Shown: piece after piece, positions 10,336 to 18,672 of the stretch
Layout of the letters: every line of letters starts with the position of its first letter
Numbering within the stretch: position 1 is the stretch's first letter
NCBI RefSeq assembly: GCF_001427665.1
Contig: NZ_LMHC01000027.1
Location: 1-64,000 of the forward strand
Length of the DNA stretch: 64,000 nucleotides
Reading direction: 5' to 3'
From: Caulobacter sp. Root655
GTDB lineage: Bacteria; Pseudomonadota; Alphaproteobacteria; Caulobacterales; Caulobacteraceae
The notes under the pieces: generated by a model
What the model saw: the letters and a program-made list of their open reading frames with translations, nothing else
Told to the model about the DNA's origin: nothing
Database searches by the model: none
Made by a program: the position numbers and the translations under genes

Positions 10336-10368
10336 GCTCCCGTCCGCCGCTTGCGGCCGGGCGGGAGC
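10336..10368 (+). other. Intercistronic hairpin between dnaK and dnaJ
   Basis: GCTCCCG (10336-10342) pairs with CGGGAGC (10362-10368), and an inner TCCG/CGGG stem extends it. There is no T tract, so it is more likely an RNA-stabilising or processing structure than a terminator. It could help set the higher amount of DnaK than DnaJ (inference). Confidence 0.6.
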
Positions 10369-10412
10369 ACTCCCACCTCCTTATCCACCATGGCTAGTGA
10401 TCGACCCTGACG

Positions 10413-11561
10413 ATGCGCGACTATTACGACGTCCTGGGCGTGACCCGAGGCTGCGATGACGCCGCCCTCAAGGTCGCTTTCCGCAAGATGGCGATGGAGC
10501 ACCATCCCGACCGCAACGGCGGTTGCGAGAACGCCTCCTCGCGGTTCAAGGAAATCAACGAAGCCTATTCGGTGCTGTCGGACGCCCAGAAGCGCGCCGC
10601 CTACGACCGCTTCGGCCATGCCGGCGTCAATGGCCAGCAAGGCGGCGGTTTCGGCGGCGGCGACGCCAGCGACATCTTCAACGACGTGTTTGGCGACGTG
10701 TTTGGCGAGATGTTCGGCGGCGGCCGGCGCCAGGCCAACAACGGCCCCCAGCGCGGCCAGGACCTGCGCTACGACCTGGAGATCACCCTCGAGCAGGCCT
10801 ATGCGGGCGCCGAGGTCGAGATCAAGGTTCCCGCCGCCATTACCTGCGAGGTCTGCGACGGCTCGGGCGCCAAGCCCGGCACCAGCCCGACGGTCTGCGG
10901 CACCTGCGGCGGCGCCGGCCGCGTGCGGGCCACCCAGGGTTTCTTCGCGGTCGAACGCGCCTGTCCCCGCTGCGGCGGTTCGGGCCGGCTGGTGCTGGAT
11001 CCCTGCACCGGCTGCCATGGCCACGGCCAGGTGCGCCGCGAGCGCGTGCTGTCGGTGCGCATCCCGGCCGGCGTCGATGACGGCGCCCGCATCCGCCTGG
11101 CCGGCGAAGGCGACGCCGGGGCCCGCGGCGGCCCGCGCGGCGACCTCTATCTGTTCCTGTCGGTGATCCCGCACGAACTGTTCGAGCGCGACGGCCTGGA
11201 TCTGCTGTGCACCGTGCCGGTGCCGATGACCGTCGCGGCGCTCGGCGGCGACATCGAGGCCCCCTGCCTGCTCGGCGGCGAGGCCTGCGACGGCGCCTGC
11301 CGCATCACGGTCAAGGTTCCGGAAGGCGCCCAGACCGGCAAGACCGTCCGCCTCAAGGGCAAGGGCATGCCGTCCCTGCGCAGCCGCCAACGCGGCGACC
11401 TGGTGGTCGAACTGTTCGTGGAAACCCCCACCCATCTGTCGGCGCGCCAGAAGGAGCTGCTCAACGAGCTGGCCACCCTGTGCAGCGAGAAGCAGAACCC
11501 CAAGTCGGCCAATTTCGTCGGCAAGGCCAAGCGGTTCTGGGAAGAAGTGACAGGCAGCTAG
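10413..11561 (+). CDS. dnaJ: Chaperone DnaJ (Hsp40)
   Basis: A 382-residue co-chaperone that stimulates DnaK ATPase and delivers substrates. The J domain occupies about 1-70 with HPD at 31-33, followed by a glycine/phenylalanine-rich segment (about 73-110). Four zinc-finger repeats follow (CEVCDGSG, CGTCGGAG, CPRCGGSG, CTGCHGHG), then the beta-sandwich substrate domains. All eight cysteines are present, so this is a type-A DnaJ. It lies downstream of dnaK in the same direction and is closed by a long terminator. Confidence 0.98.
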   Translation: MRDYYDVLGVTRGCDDAALKVAFRKMAMEHHPDRNGGCENASSRFKEINEAYSVLSDAQKRAAYDRFGHAGVNGQQGGGFGGGDASDIFNDVFGDVFGEMFGGGRRQANNGPQRGQDLRYDLEITLEQAYAGAEVEIKVPAAITCEVCDGSGAKPGTSPTVCGTCGGAGRVRATQGFFAVERACPRCGGSGRLVLDPCTGCHGHGQVRRERVLSVRIPAGVDDGARIRLAGEGDAGARGGPRGDLYLFLSVIPHELFERDGLDLLCTVPVPMTVAALGGDIEAPCLLGGEACDGACRITVKVPEGAQTGKTVRLKGKGMPSLRSRQRGDLVVELFVETPTHLSARQKELLNELATLCSEKQNPKSANFVGKAKRFWEEVTGS

Positions 11562-11586
11562 GCGGCGCTTTCCGACGCTATATGAG

Positions 11587-11619
11587 AAGGGCCCGGAACT
11601 CAGGTTCCGGGCCCTTTCT
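11587..11619 (+). terminator. dnaJ: Rho-independent terminator after dnaJ
   Basis: A perfect 13-bp stem, AAGGGCCCGGAAC (11587-11599) with GTTCCGGGCCCTT (11604-11616), around a 4-base loop, followed by TCTG. Very stable although the T tract is short. Confidence 0.85.
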
Positions 11620-11630
11620 GCATTCAAGCG

Positions 11631-11753
11631 CCCCCCAACAGTTGTCATCCCGGAAGCGCGCAGAGCTGTCCGGGACCCAGGGCCGACGCAGTGCGGTTGC
11701 CCTGGGTCCCGGCTCTCCGCTTCGCTGCGGCCGGGATGACAACTGTTGGGGGG
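11631..11753. repeat. Intergenic repeat, family A copy 1 (perfect 23-bp ends)
   Basis: A 123-bp element whose outer 23 bases on each side are exact inverted repeats, containing ACAGTTGTCATCCCGG on the left and CCGGGATGACAACTGT on the right. The middle carries a second inverted pair, GGGACCCAGGGC / GCCCTGGGTCCC. Three more copies lie at 20331-20431, 24383-24520 and 46019-46132. It has no coding capacity. MITE-like in outline, but no matching transposase is in the window. Confidence 0.9.
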
Positions 11754-11846
11754 TGTGGACCTAGATCGTTCAGGCCGTCATGGCCGCGCCGATCCCTTCG
11801 GCCAGTGTCGCTCCAAAGGAGCGTCCGTCGACTGTGATCTGATGGC

Positions 11847-11867
11847 AATTTGCAGATTCTGCAAATT
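11847..11867. promoter_or_regulatory. Operator-like palindrome with GATTC at its centre, upstream of mutS
   Basis: AATTTGCAG and CTGCAAATT form a perfect 9-bp inverted repeat around ATT, 71 bases before the mutS ATG. The centre reads GATTC, a GANTC methylation target, so binding and adenine methylation could compete. The sequence is strikingly AT-rich for this genome. The rest of 11754-11937 shows nothing recognisable. Confidence 0.55.
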
Positions 11868-11937
11868 GGTCAGCATTCGGTGATCGCCGCCAATCGCCGC
11901 TTAACGCGGGCCGCGACGCTCTGTAGTTTCCCGTCGG

Positions 11938-14637
11938 ATGAACGCCCCCGCCTCCGCTCCCGTCCAGACCTATGACGCCACCGGCGCGACGCCGGTGATG
12001 CAGCAGTTCTTCGAGATGAAGACGCGGCAGCCCGACGCGCTGATCTTCTTCCGGATGGGCGATTTCTACGAGCTGTTCTTCGACGACGCGATCCGGGCGG
12101 CCGCCGCCCTGGGCATCTCCCAGACCTTCCGGGGCAACCACAACGGCCAGCCGATCCCGATGGCCGGCGTGCCGCACCACGCGGCCGAGGCCTATCTGTC
12201 CAAGCTGATCCGCATGGGCTTCAAGGTCGCCGTCTGCGAACAGATGGAAGACCCGGCCGAGGCCAAGAAGCGCGGCTCCAAGTCGGTGGTCCGCCGCGAC
12301 ATCGTCCGGGTGGTCACCCCTGGCACCCTGACCGAGGACGGCCTGCTGGACGCGCGCGGCGCCAACCGCCTGGCCGCCGTCGCCGTGCGGGCCGGCCAGG
12401 CGGCCGTGGCGGCCGTCGAGTTGTCGACCGGCGAGGTCGAGTGCTTCCTGGTCGCCAAGAGCGCCGTGGGGGCGATCCTGGCCGCCCTGGCCCCGTCGGA
12501 GACCCTGGTCGCCGACCGCCTGTTGTCGGACGACGACCTGTCCCAGACCCTGAAGATCTGCGGCGGCCTGATCCAGCCGATGCCGTCGGCCCTGTCCGAG
12601 CCCCAGGCCTCGGAGACCCGGGTCAAGCGGCTGTACGGCGTCGACACCCTCGACGGGTTCGGCGGGCTCTCGTCGGCCGAGATCGGCGCCCTGGGCCTGA
12701 TCGCCGCCCACCTGGAAATGACCCAGGCCGGCAGGCTGCCGGCCCTGCGCGCCCCGCGCCGCGCCGCCGAGGCCGACGTGATGTCGATCGACCCGGCCAC
12801 CCGTTCCAGCCTGGAGATCGATCGCACCCAAAATGGTGATCGAAGCGGCTCGCTGCTGGCGGTCATCGACCGCACCGTCACGGCCGGCGGGGCCCGCCTG
12901 CTGGCCTCGCGCCTGGCCCGGCCGCTGCTCGATCCCCACGCCATCGACGCCCGCCTGGACGCCGTCGAATGGTTCGTCGACCACCGGCCCCTGCGCGAAC
13001 GCCTGCGCGAGGTGCTAAAGGGGGCCGGCGACATGGCCCGCGCGCTGTCGCGCCTGGCCCTGGGCCGCGGTGGTCCGCGCGACCTGGGCTGCCTCAAGGA
13101 CGGCCTGAAGACCGGCGAGAAGCTGGCCGGCATGGTCGGTGGCTCGGGCGACCCGCTGTCGCCGCCGCCCGCCGAGCTGGAAGCCGCGCTCAAGGCCCTG
13201 ACCCCGGCGCTGCAGGAGGGCGTGTCGCGCCTGCTCGAACAGCTGGAAGTTGGCCTGGGCCCCGATCTGCCGGCCCTGGCCCGCGACGGCGGCTACGTCG
13301 CGGCCGGGGTGCGCCCCGAGCTCGACCAGGCCCGCGCCCTGCGCGACGACAGCCGTCGGGTGGTCGCCGCCCTGGAGACCCGCCTGGTCCAGGAAAGCGG
13401 CGTGCCGCTGAAGATCCGCCACAACGGCGTGCTCGGCTATTTCGTCGAGGCCACGGCCGGCAAGGCCGACCCGCTGTTCCAGCCGCCGCTGAACGCCACA
13501 TTCATCCACCGCCAGACCCTGGCCAATCAGGTGCGGTTCACCACCGTCGAGCTGGCCGACCTGGACGCCCGTATCGCCCAGGCCGCCGAGCGGGCCCTGG
13601 CCATGGAGGTCGCCGCCTTCGAGGACTGGCGCGCCGAGGCCGTCGCCCTGGCCGAGCCGATCCAGATGGCCGCCGAGGCCCTGGCCCGGCTGGATGTCGC
13701 CGCCGCCCTGGCCGAATGGGCCGAGGACAGCGGCGCGGTGCGCCCGACCGTCGACAAGTCCCTGGCCTTCGAGGCCAAGGCCGCCCGCCACCCGGTGGTC
13801 GAGGCCGCCGTCAAGCGGGCCGGCGACCCCTACACCCCCAACGACTGCTGCCTGGACGCGGCCGGCGAGGCCGGGGCGCGACTGTCGATCGTCACCGGCC
13901 CCAACATGGCCGGCAAGTCGACCTTCCTGCGCCAGAACGCCCTGCTGGCCATCCTGGCCCAGGCCGGTTGCTACGTGCCGGCCAAGTCCTTGCGCCTCGG
14001 CGTCGTCGACCGGCTGTTCAGCCGGGTCGGGGCCGGCGACGACCTGGCCCGGGGCCGCTCGACCTTCATGATGGAGATGGTCGAGACCGCCGCCATCCTC
14101 ACCCAGGCCAGCCCGCGCAGCCTGGTGATCCTGGACGAGATCGGCCGGGGCACGGCCACCTATGACGGCCTGGCCATCGCCTGGGCCTGCGCCGAGGCCC
14201 TGCACGACACCAACCGCTGCCGCGCCCTGTTCGCCACCCACTATCACGAGCTGGCGACCTTGGAGACGCGGCTGGCCCACGTCTCCAACCTCAGCCTGCG
14301 GGCCAAGGAATGGAACGGCGACCTGGTGTTCCTGCACGAGGCCGCCGCCGGCCCGGCCGACCGCTCCTACGGCGTGCAGGTGGCCAAGCTGGCAGGGGTG
14401 CCGCCGCAGGTGGTGGCGCGCGCCAAGGAGGTGCTCGATCGCCTGGAGAGCAAGACCGAATCACCGGCCAAGCTCGACGACCTGCCGCTGTTCGCCAGCC
14501 ATGTGTCGGTCGCGGCGCCTGTTCAAGCGGCGCCCAGCCGCACCGACGCCGCCCTGGAAGACCTGGACGTCGACGGCATGAGCCCGCGCGAGGCCCTGGA
14601 CGCGCTTTATCGTCTTAAGGCTCTGCTCAAGACCTGA
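11938..14637 (+). CDS. mutS: DNA mismatch repair protein MutS
   Basis: An 899-residue mismatch-recognition ATPase. The mismatch-wedge motif FYE is at 43-45 in FRMGDFYELFF. Connector, core and clamp domains follow. The C-terminal ABC ATPase carries Walker A TGPNMAGKST (653-662) and Walker B LVILDEIGRGT about 70 residues later, then ATHYHEL. It is slightly longer than E. coli MutS (853), as usual in alphaproteobacteria. The ATG at 11938 fits the family start. glnD follows on the same strand after 75 bases. Confidence 0.98.
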   Translation: MNAPASAPVQTYDATGATPVMQQFFEMKTRQPDALIFFRMGDFYELFFDDAIRAAAALGISQTFRGNHNGQPIPMAGVPHHAAEAYLSKLIRMGFKVAVCEQMEDPAEAKKRGSKSVVRRDIVRVVTPGTLTEDGLLDARGANRLAAVAVRAGQAAVAAVELSTGEVECFLVAKSAVGAILAALAPSETLVADRLLSDDDLSQTLKICGGLIQPMPSALSEPQASETRVKRLYGVDTLDGFGGLSSAEIGALGLIAAHLEMTQAGRLPALRAPRRAAEADVMSIDPATRSSLEIDRTQNGDRSGSLLAVIDRTVTAGGARLLASRLARPLLDPHAIDARLDAVEWFVDHRPLRERLREVLKGAGDMARALSRLALGRGGPRDLGCLKDGLKTGEKLAGMVGGSGDPLSPPPAELEAALKALTPALQEGVSRLLEQLEVGLGPDLPALARDGGYVAAGVRPELDQARALRDDSRRVVAALETRLVQESGVPLKIRHNGVLGYFVEATAGKADPLFQPPLNATFIHRQTLANQVRFTTVELADLDARIAQAAERALAMEVAAFEDWRAEAVALAEPIQMAAEALARLDVAAALAEWAEDSGAVRPTVDKSLAFEAKAARHPVVEAAVKRAGDPYTPNDCCLDAAGEAGARLSIVTGPNMAGKSTFLRQNALLAILAQAGCYVPAKSLRLGVVDRLFSRVGAGDDLARGRSTFMMEMVETAAILTQASPRSLVILDEIGRGTATYDGLAIAWACAEALHDTNRCRALFATHYHELATLETRLAHVSNLSLRAKEWNGDLVFLHEAAAGPADRSYGVQVAKLAGVPPQVVARAKEVLDRLESKTESPAKLDDLPLFASHVSVAAPVQAAPSRTDAALEDLDVDGMSPREALDALYRLKALLKT

Positions 14638-14712
14638 GGTCCTATAGTGGGAGCGGGTCGAGACGGGCTTCCGCCCGAGGCGATCACGCTCTGGGAACAC
14701 CATATAACCGCC

Positions 14713-17538
14713 ATGCCCCGTCGCCTTCGCCCCACGCCCCTGGAACATGTCGTCGACGGCCACGCCCTGCGCGCCCGGCTGTCGGCCGCCGCCCTCGACC
14801 TGATCGGCGACGAGGCCGCCCAGCGCACCCGCGCCATCGAGATCCTCAAGCAGGCGCTGTTTCGCGGCCGGATGATCGCCAAGGAGCGGCTGGAGAACGG
14901 GGCCGGCGGCCTGGAGACGGCCCGGCTGCTCAGCGGCGTCACCGACGAGGTGATCACCGCCCTCTACGACTTCACCACCGTCCACGTGTTCCGGGCCCGC
15001 AACCCGACCGAGGGTGAGCGCCTGTGCCTGCTGGCCGTCGGCGGCTACGGCCGCCGCACCCTGGCGCCGTTCTCCGACATCGATCTGCTGTTCCTGCGGC
15101 CCTACAAGCAGACGCCGCACGCCGAGAGCGTCATCGAGTTCATGCTCTATGCGCTGTGGGACCTGGGCTTCAAGGTCGGCCACGCCTCGCGGACCATCGA
15201 GGAATGCGTGCGGCTGTCGCGCGAGGACTTCACGATCCGCACCACGATCCTGGAGGCCCGCCGGCTGACCGGCGACGAGCGCCTGGGCGACGAGCTGAAG
15301 CGGCGGTTCCGCGACGACGTCATGAAGGGCACCGGCGCCGCCTTCGTGGCCGCCAAGCTCAAGGAGCGCGACGACCGCCAGGCCCGGGCCGGGGCCAGCC
15401 GCTACATGGTCGAGCCCAACGTCAAGGAGGGCAAGGGCGGCCTGCGCGACCTGCACACCCTGATGTGGATCGCCGAGTACCTGCACCCCGTGGACCGGCC
15501 CGAGGACGTCTTCAAGCTGGAGGTGTTCGACCGCCGCGAGGCCAAGGGCTTCATCCGCGCCTTCGATTTCCTGCACGCCGTCCGCGCCCACCTGCACTTC
15601 ACCACCGGCCGGCCGGAAGAGCGGCTGACCTTCGACCTGCAGCCCGAGATCGCCCGCCGCATGGGCTATGGCGACCGGGGCGACGCCCCGGCGGTCGAGC
15701 GCTTCATGCGCCGCTACTTCCTGGTCGCCAAGGAGGTCGGGGCCCTGACCCGCGCCTTCTCGGCCAAGCTGGAGGCCGAGCACTTCAAGAACGAGCCCAA
15801 GGGCATTTCCCGCTTTCTTCCTGGCGGCGGTCGGCCCAAGCGCAAGGCGCTGGACGTGCCCGGCTTCTACGAGGACGGCGGCCGGCTGAACATCGACGGC
15901 CCGGCGGTGTTCGAGAATGACCCGGTCAACCTGATCCGGCTGTTCAAGACCGCCGACGAGCGCGACCTCGACCTGCACCCCGACGCCTTCACGGCGGTGA
16001 CCCGCAACCTCAACCTGATCACCTCCAAGGTCCGCCGGGACCCGCTGGCGACCGAGGCGTTCCTGCGGCTGCTGGCCTATGGCAAGCGGTCCTACCGCAC
16101 CCTGACCCTGATGAACGACGCCGGGGTGCTGGGCCGGTTCATCCCCGAGTTCGGGCGCATCGTCGCCCAGATGCAGTTCAACATGTACCACTCCTACACG
16201 GTGGACGAGCACACCCTGCGGGCCGTGGGCGTCATCGGCGACATGGCCGCCGGCCGGCTGGTCGACGACCATCCGCTGGCCGTGTCGATCCTGCCGCTGA
16301 TCGAGGACCGCGAGGCCCTGTTCCTGGCCATGCTGCTGCACGACACCGGCAAGGGCGGGGTCGGTGGCCAGGAGAAGGCCGGCGCCCGCAGCGCCCGCAG
16401 CGCCTGCGAACGCCTGGGCGTCGACCGCCTGAAGGTCGAGCTGGTGGCCTGGCTGGTCGAGAACCACCTGGTGATGAGCGACTTTGCCCAGAAGCGCGAC
16501 GTCGCCGACCCCGGCACGGTCGCCGCCTTCGCCCGCATCGTCGAGAACCCCGAACGCCTGCGCCTGCTGCTGGTGATCACCGTCGCCGACATCCGGGCCG
16601 TCGGGCCGGGCGTCTGGAACGGCTGGAAGGGCCAGCTGCTGCGCGAGCTCTACAACGCCACCGAGGCGGTGTTCCGCGGCGGACGCGGCAGCGACGCCGC
16701 CGCCAGCGTCCAGCGCCACCAGGAGGCCGCCGCCGAGCAGGCCCGCGACGCCCTGGTCCAGGCCGACCCCGCGTCCAAGGGCTGGGCCCAGGCCATGGAA
16801 GCGGCCTATTTCGGGGCCTTCTCGACCCAGGACCTGCTGGACCACGCCGCCCTGGCCCGCCGCGCCGCCATCCAGGGCGGGGCCGCCGCCGAGGGCCGGG
16901 TGCCCACGGGCGCCAACGCCGCCGAGATCGTCGTCGCCGCCAAGGACCGTCGGGGGCTGTTCGCCGACCTCGCTCTAGCCATCTCCTCTCTCGGAGGAAA
17001 TGTGGTCGGGGCCCGGGTGTTCACCTCGCGCCAGGGCCAGGCCCTGGACGTCTTCCACGTGCAGGACGTGACCGGCGCGGCCCTGGGCTGCGAGAACCCC
17101 CGGGCCCTGCGCCGCCTGGCCGACGCCCTGGAGGCGGCCGGTCGCGGCGAGCCCCTGGTCATGGAGCCCCGGCGCGGCGGCGAGCAGTCGCGCACCGCCG
17201 CCTTCTCGATCGCCCCGACGGTGGTGGTCGACAACGAGGCCTCCAACGAGGCCACGGTGGTCGAGGCCTCGGGCCGCGACCGCCCGGGCCTGCTGCAGGC
17301 CCTGGCCCGCACCCTGGCCGACAACGGCCTGTCCATCCAGTCGGCCCACATCGACGGCTACGGCGAACGGGCGGTCGACGCCTTCTACGTGCAGACCTCG
17401 GAGGGCGGAAAACTGGCCGACGCCCGCAAGGTCAACACGCTGAAGGCCGACCTGCTGGCGGCGCTGGAGCAGAACGAGGCGGGGGCGCCGAACACGCGGC
17501 CGGGGCTGAAGCGGGCGCGGGCCAGCGTGGCGCGGTAG
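14713..17538 (+). CDS. glnD: Protein-PII uridylyltransferase / uridylyl-removing enzyme GlnD
   Basis: A 941-residue bifunctional sensor that uridylylates PII when glutamine is low and removes UMP when it is high. The nucleotidyltransferase motif GGYGRRTLAPFSDIDLLFL lies near 112-130. The HD hydrolase domain with HDTGKG lies in the middle, near residue 545. Two C-terminal ACT domains (around 745-820 and 855-925) sense glutamine. The start at MPRRLRPTPLEH is preferred over an in-frame extension 66 bases longer. It follows mutS. Confidence 0.97.
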   Translation: MPRRLRPTPLEHVVDGHALRARLSAAALDLIGDEAAQRTRAIEILKQALFRGRMIAKERLENGAGGLETARLLSGVTDEVITALYDFTTVHVFRARNPTEGERLCLLAVGGYGRRTLAPFSDIDLLFLRPYKQTPHAESVIEFMLYALWDLGFKVGHASRTIEECVRLSREDFTIRTTILEARRLTGDERLGDELKRRFRDDVMKGTGAAFVAAKLKERDDRQARAGASRYMVEPNVKEGKGGLRDLHTLMWIAEYLHPVDRPEDVFKLEVFDRREAKGFIRAFDFLHAVRAHLHFTTGRPEERLTFDLQPEIARRMGYGDRGDAPAVERFMRRYFLVAKEVGALTRAFSAKLEAEHFKNEPKGISRFLPGGGRPKRKALDVPGFYEDGGRLNIDGPAVFENDPVNLIRLFKTADERDLDLHPDAFTAVTRNLNLITSKVRRDPLATEAFLRLLAYGKRSYRTLTLMNDAGVLGRFIPEFGRIVAQMQFNMYHSYTVDEHTLRAVGVIGDMAAGRLVDDHPLAVSILPLIEDREALFLAMLLHDTGKGGVGGQEKAGARSARSACERLGVDRLKVELVAWLVENHLVMSDFAQKRDVADPGTVAAFARIVENPERLRLLLVITVADIRAVGPGVWNGWKGQLLRELYNATEAVFRGGRGSDAAASVQRHQEAAAEQARDALVQADPASKGWAQAMEAAYFGAFSTQDLLDHAALARRAAIQGGAAAEGRVPTGANAAEIVVAAKDRRGLFADLALAISSLGGNVVGARVFTSRQGQALDVFHVQDVTGAALGCENPRALRRLADALEAAGRGEPLVMEPRRGGEQSRTAAFSIAPTVVVDNEASNEATVVEASGRDRPGLLQALARTLADNGLSIQSAHIDGYGERAVDAFYVQTSEGGKLADARKVNTLKADLLAALEQNEAGAPNTRPGLKRARASVAR

Positions 17539-17573
17539 GTTCTGCCTTCGGACCTGGCCGGACGCTCCTGTAT

Positions 17574-17594
17574 CCCTCTCTCTTAGAGAGAGGG
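17574..17594. terminator. Symmetric hairpin after glnD
   Basis: CCCTCTCTCT (17574-17583) and AGAGAGAGGG (17585-17594) are exact inverted repeats around a single T. There is no T tract, so it may be a processing or end structure. A remnant of a family A repeat end, CCCGGGATGAC, follows near 17666. Confidence 0.45.
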
Positions 17595-17705
17595 GTTCCG
17601 TGTGCACGGCCTTGCGCGCCAAGGCGCCGCACTGTCAGCTGAACCAGGGGTCCGGGGCACAAGGCCCGGGATGACGGCTGTTGACGTGATGGGTTTCGGT
17701 GACTC

Positions 17706-18161
17706 CTACCGGTGGTCCTTCATCTCGAACCGGCGGATCAGCACGCAGCGGGCCTTTCCGTCGATGACGGCGGCGCGGACGGCGCTCATGCCGGTGGGCG
17801 CGAAATAGGCCGTCGTCGTGGGCGTCTTCACGCCCAGCAGCACAGGGCCGGTGAACTGGCAGACGGCATGCTCGCCCGAGCCCCGGGTGTCGGGTCTCAG
17901 CGTGCACATCATGTGGCCGACGCGATATTCGAAGCTGACGCCGCCATAGGCGGTGACCTTGGGCTCGCCCCAGGATCGCGCATAGGTCGCCGCGTCCACC
18001 GTCGGACAGGGCGGGCCGTCCAGGCTCCAGAACGCGGCCTCGGCGGCGGCGGCCTTTCTGTGGTCGTTGTAGACATAGTGCGTGACCGCCAGGGCCACGA
18101 CGACGACACCCGCCACGCCCAGGCGCTGGCCCCAACCGATGATCGTCGTCGTCTTGGGCAT
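17706..18161 (-). CDS. Membrane-anchored hypothetical protein
   Basis: A 151-residue protein of unknown function. A single hydrophobic segment (about 14-28, VAGVVVVALAVTHYV) follows a short basic N-terminus, giving a signal-anchor topology with the rest probably in the periplasm. Four cysteines in the outer part (in PPCPTV, MMCTLR, AVCQF, ARCVL) could form disulfides. The ATG at 18161 is chosen because further upstream the frame is repeat DNA. It is convergent with glnD and alone on its strand. I recognise no family. Confidence 0.7.
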   Translation of the reverse strand: MPKTTTIIGWGQRLGVAGVVVVALAVTHYVYNDHRKAAAAEAAFWSLDGPPCPTVDAATYARSWGEPKVTAYGGVSFEYRVGHMMCTLRPDTRGSGEHAVCQFTGPVLLGVKTPTTTAYFAPTGMSAVRAAVIDGKARCVLIRRFEMKDHR

Positions 18162-18224
18162 CGCGGTTACGCTCTCGGTCCGTGCCTCACGAAGCGTCAG
18201 CGTATCGGGGACGGAGCTGACAGG

Positions 18225-18394
18225 AAACCCTCTCCCAGCGGGAGAGGGCGGGGCCCGCGCCGCAGGCGTGGGAGGGTGAGGGATCACGCTGTCGGACGTG
18301 GGACAGGGCGAGAGGATGGGCGGTCGACGTCTTACCCCCTCACCCTCCCACCGCTGTCGCGGCGGGCCCCTCCCTCTCCCCATGGGAGAGGGTT
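18225..18394. repeat. Intergenic palindromic repeat, family C copy 2 (inverted)
   Basis: The reverse complement of the element at 113-283: same AACCCTCTCCC / GGGAGAGGGTT ends, same GGTGGGAGGGTGAGGG and GCGTGATCCCTCACCCTC inner blocks, with a diverged centre of about 40 bases. Confidence 0.85.
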
Positions 18395-18417
18395 TCGGAA
18401 GGCGTCCATCCCCACCT

Positions 18418-18506
18418 GACCGCTTCGCGATCTGTCCGTCCTCATAGGGGGCGGACAGATCGCGCTTAGGCCCTTCCCCCTATGGGGGAAGACGGTCGCG
18501 AAGCGG
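18418..18506. repeat. Branched palindrome: outer stem enclosing two hairpins
   Basis: CCGCTTCGCGA (18420-18430) pairs with TCGCGAAGCGG (18496-18506). Between them are two further hairpins: CGATCTGTCCG with CGGACAGATCG (18428-18462) and CTTCCCCC with GGGGGAAG (18473-18491). As RNA or extruded DNA this is a three-way junction, with three bases shared between the outer and first inner stem. Related to family B by its CGCTTCGCGATC core. With the preceding repeat it fills most of the 511-bp gap before murJ. Confidence 0.7.
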
Positions 18507-18672
18507 CCCGTAGGGGGCAAGGGCGTGAGTTGCCGGCCTTTCGGCCGCCTTATTGGCCCTGCATCGAAAATCCTTCCCGAGGACTCATCGAAAGCCACGG
18601 ATTCCCCGTCAAGGTCGCCCGCGCCTCCCGCCCTCGCTTGACGCCTCCCCGCCCAACCCGCAGAAGCCGTTC

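Noticed and set aside
11631..11753. Family A element as an ordinary terminator of dnaJ
   Set aside because: A complete terminator already ends 12 bases earlier, the element has no T tract, and three further copies lie in unrelated contexts.
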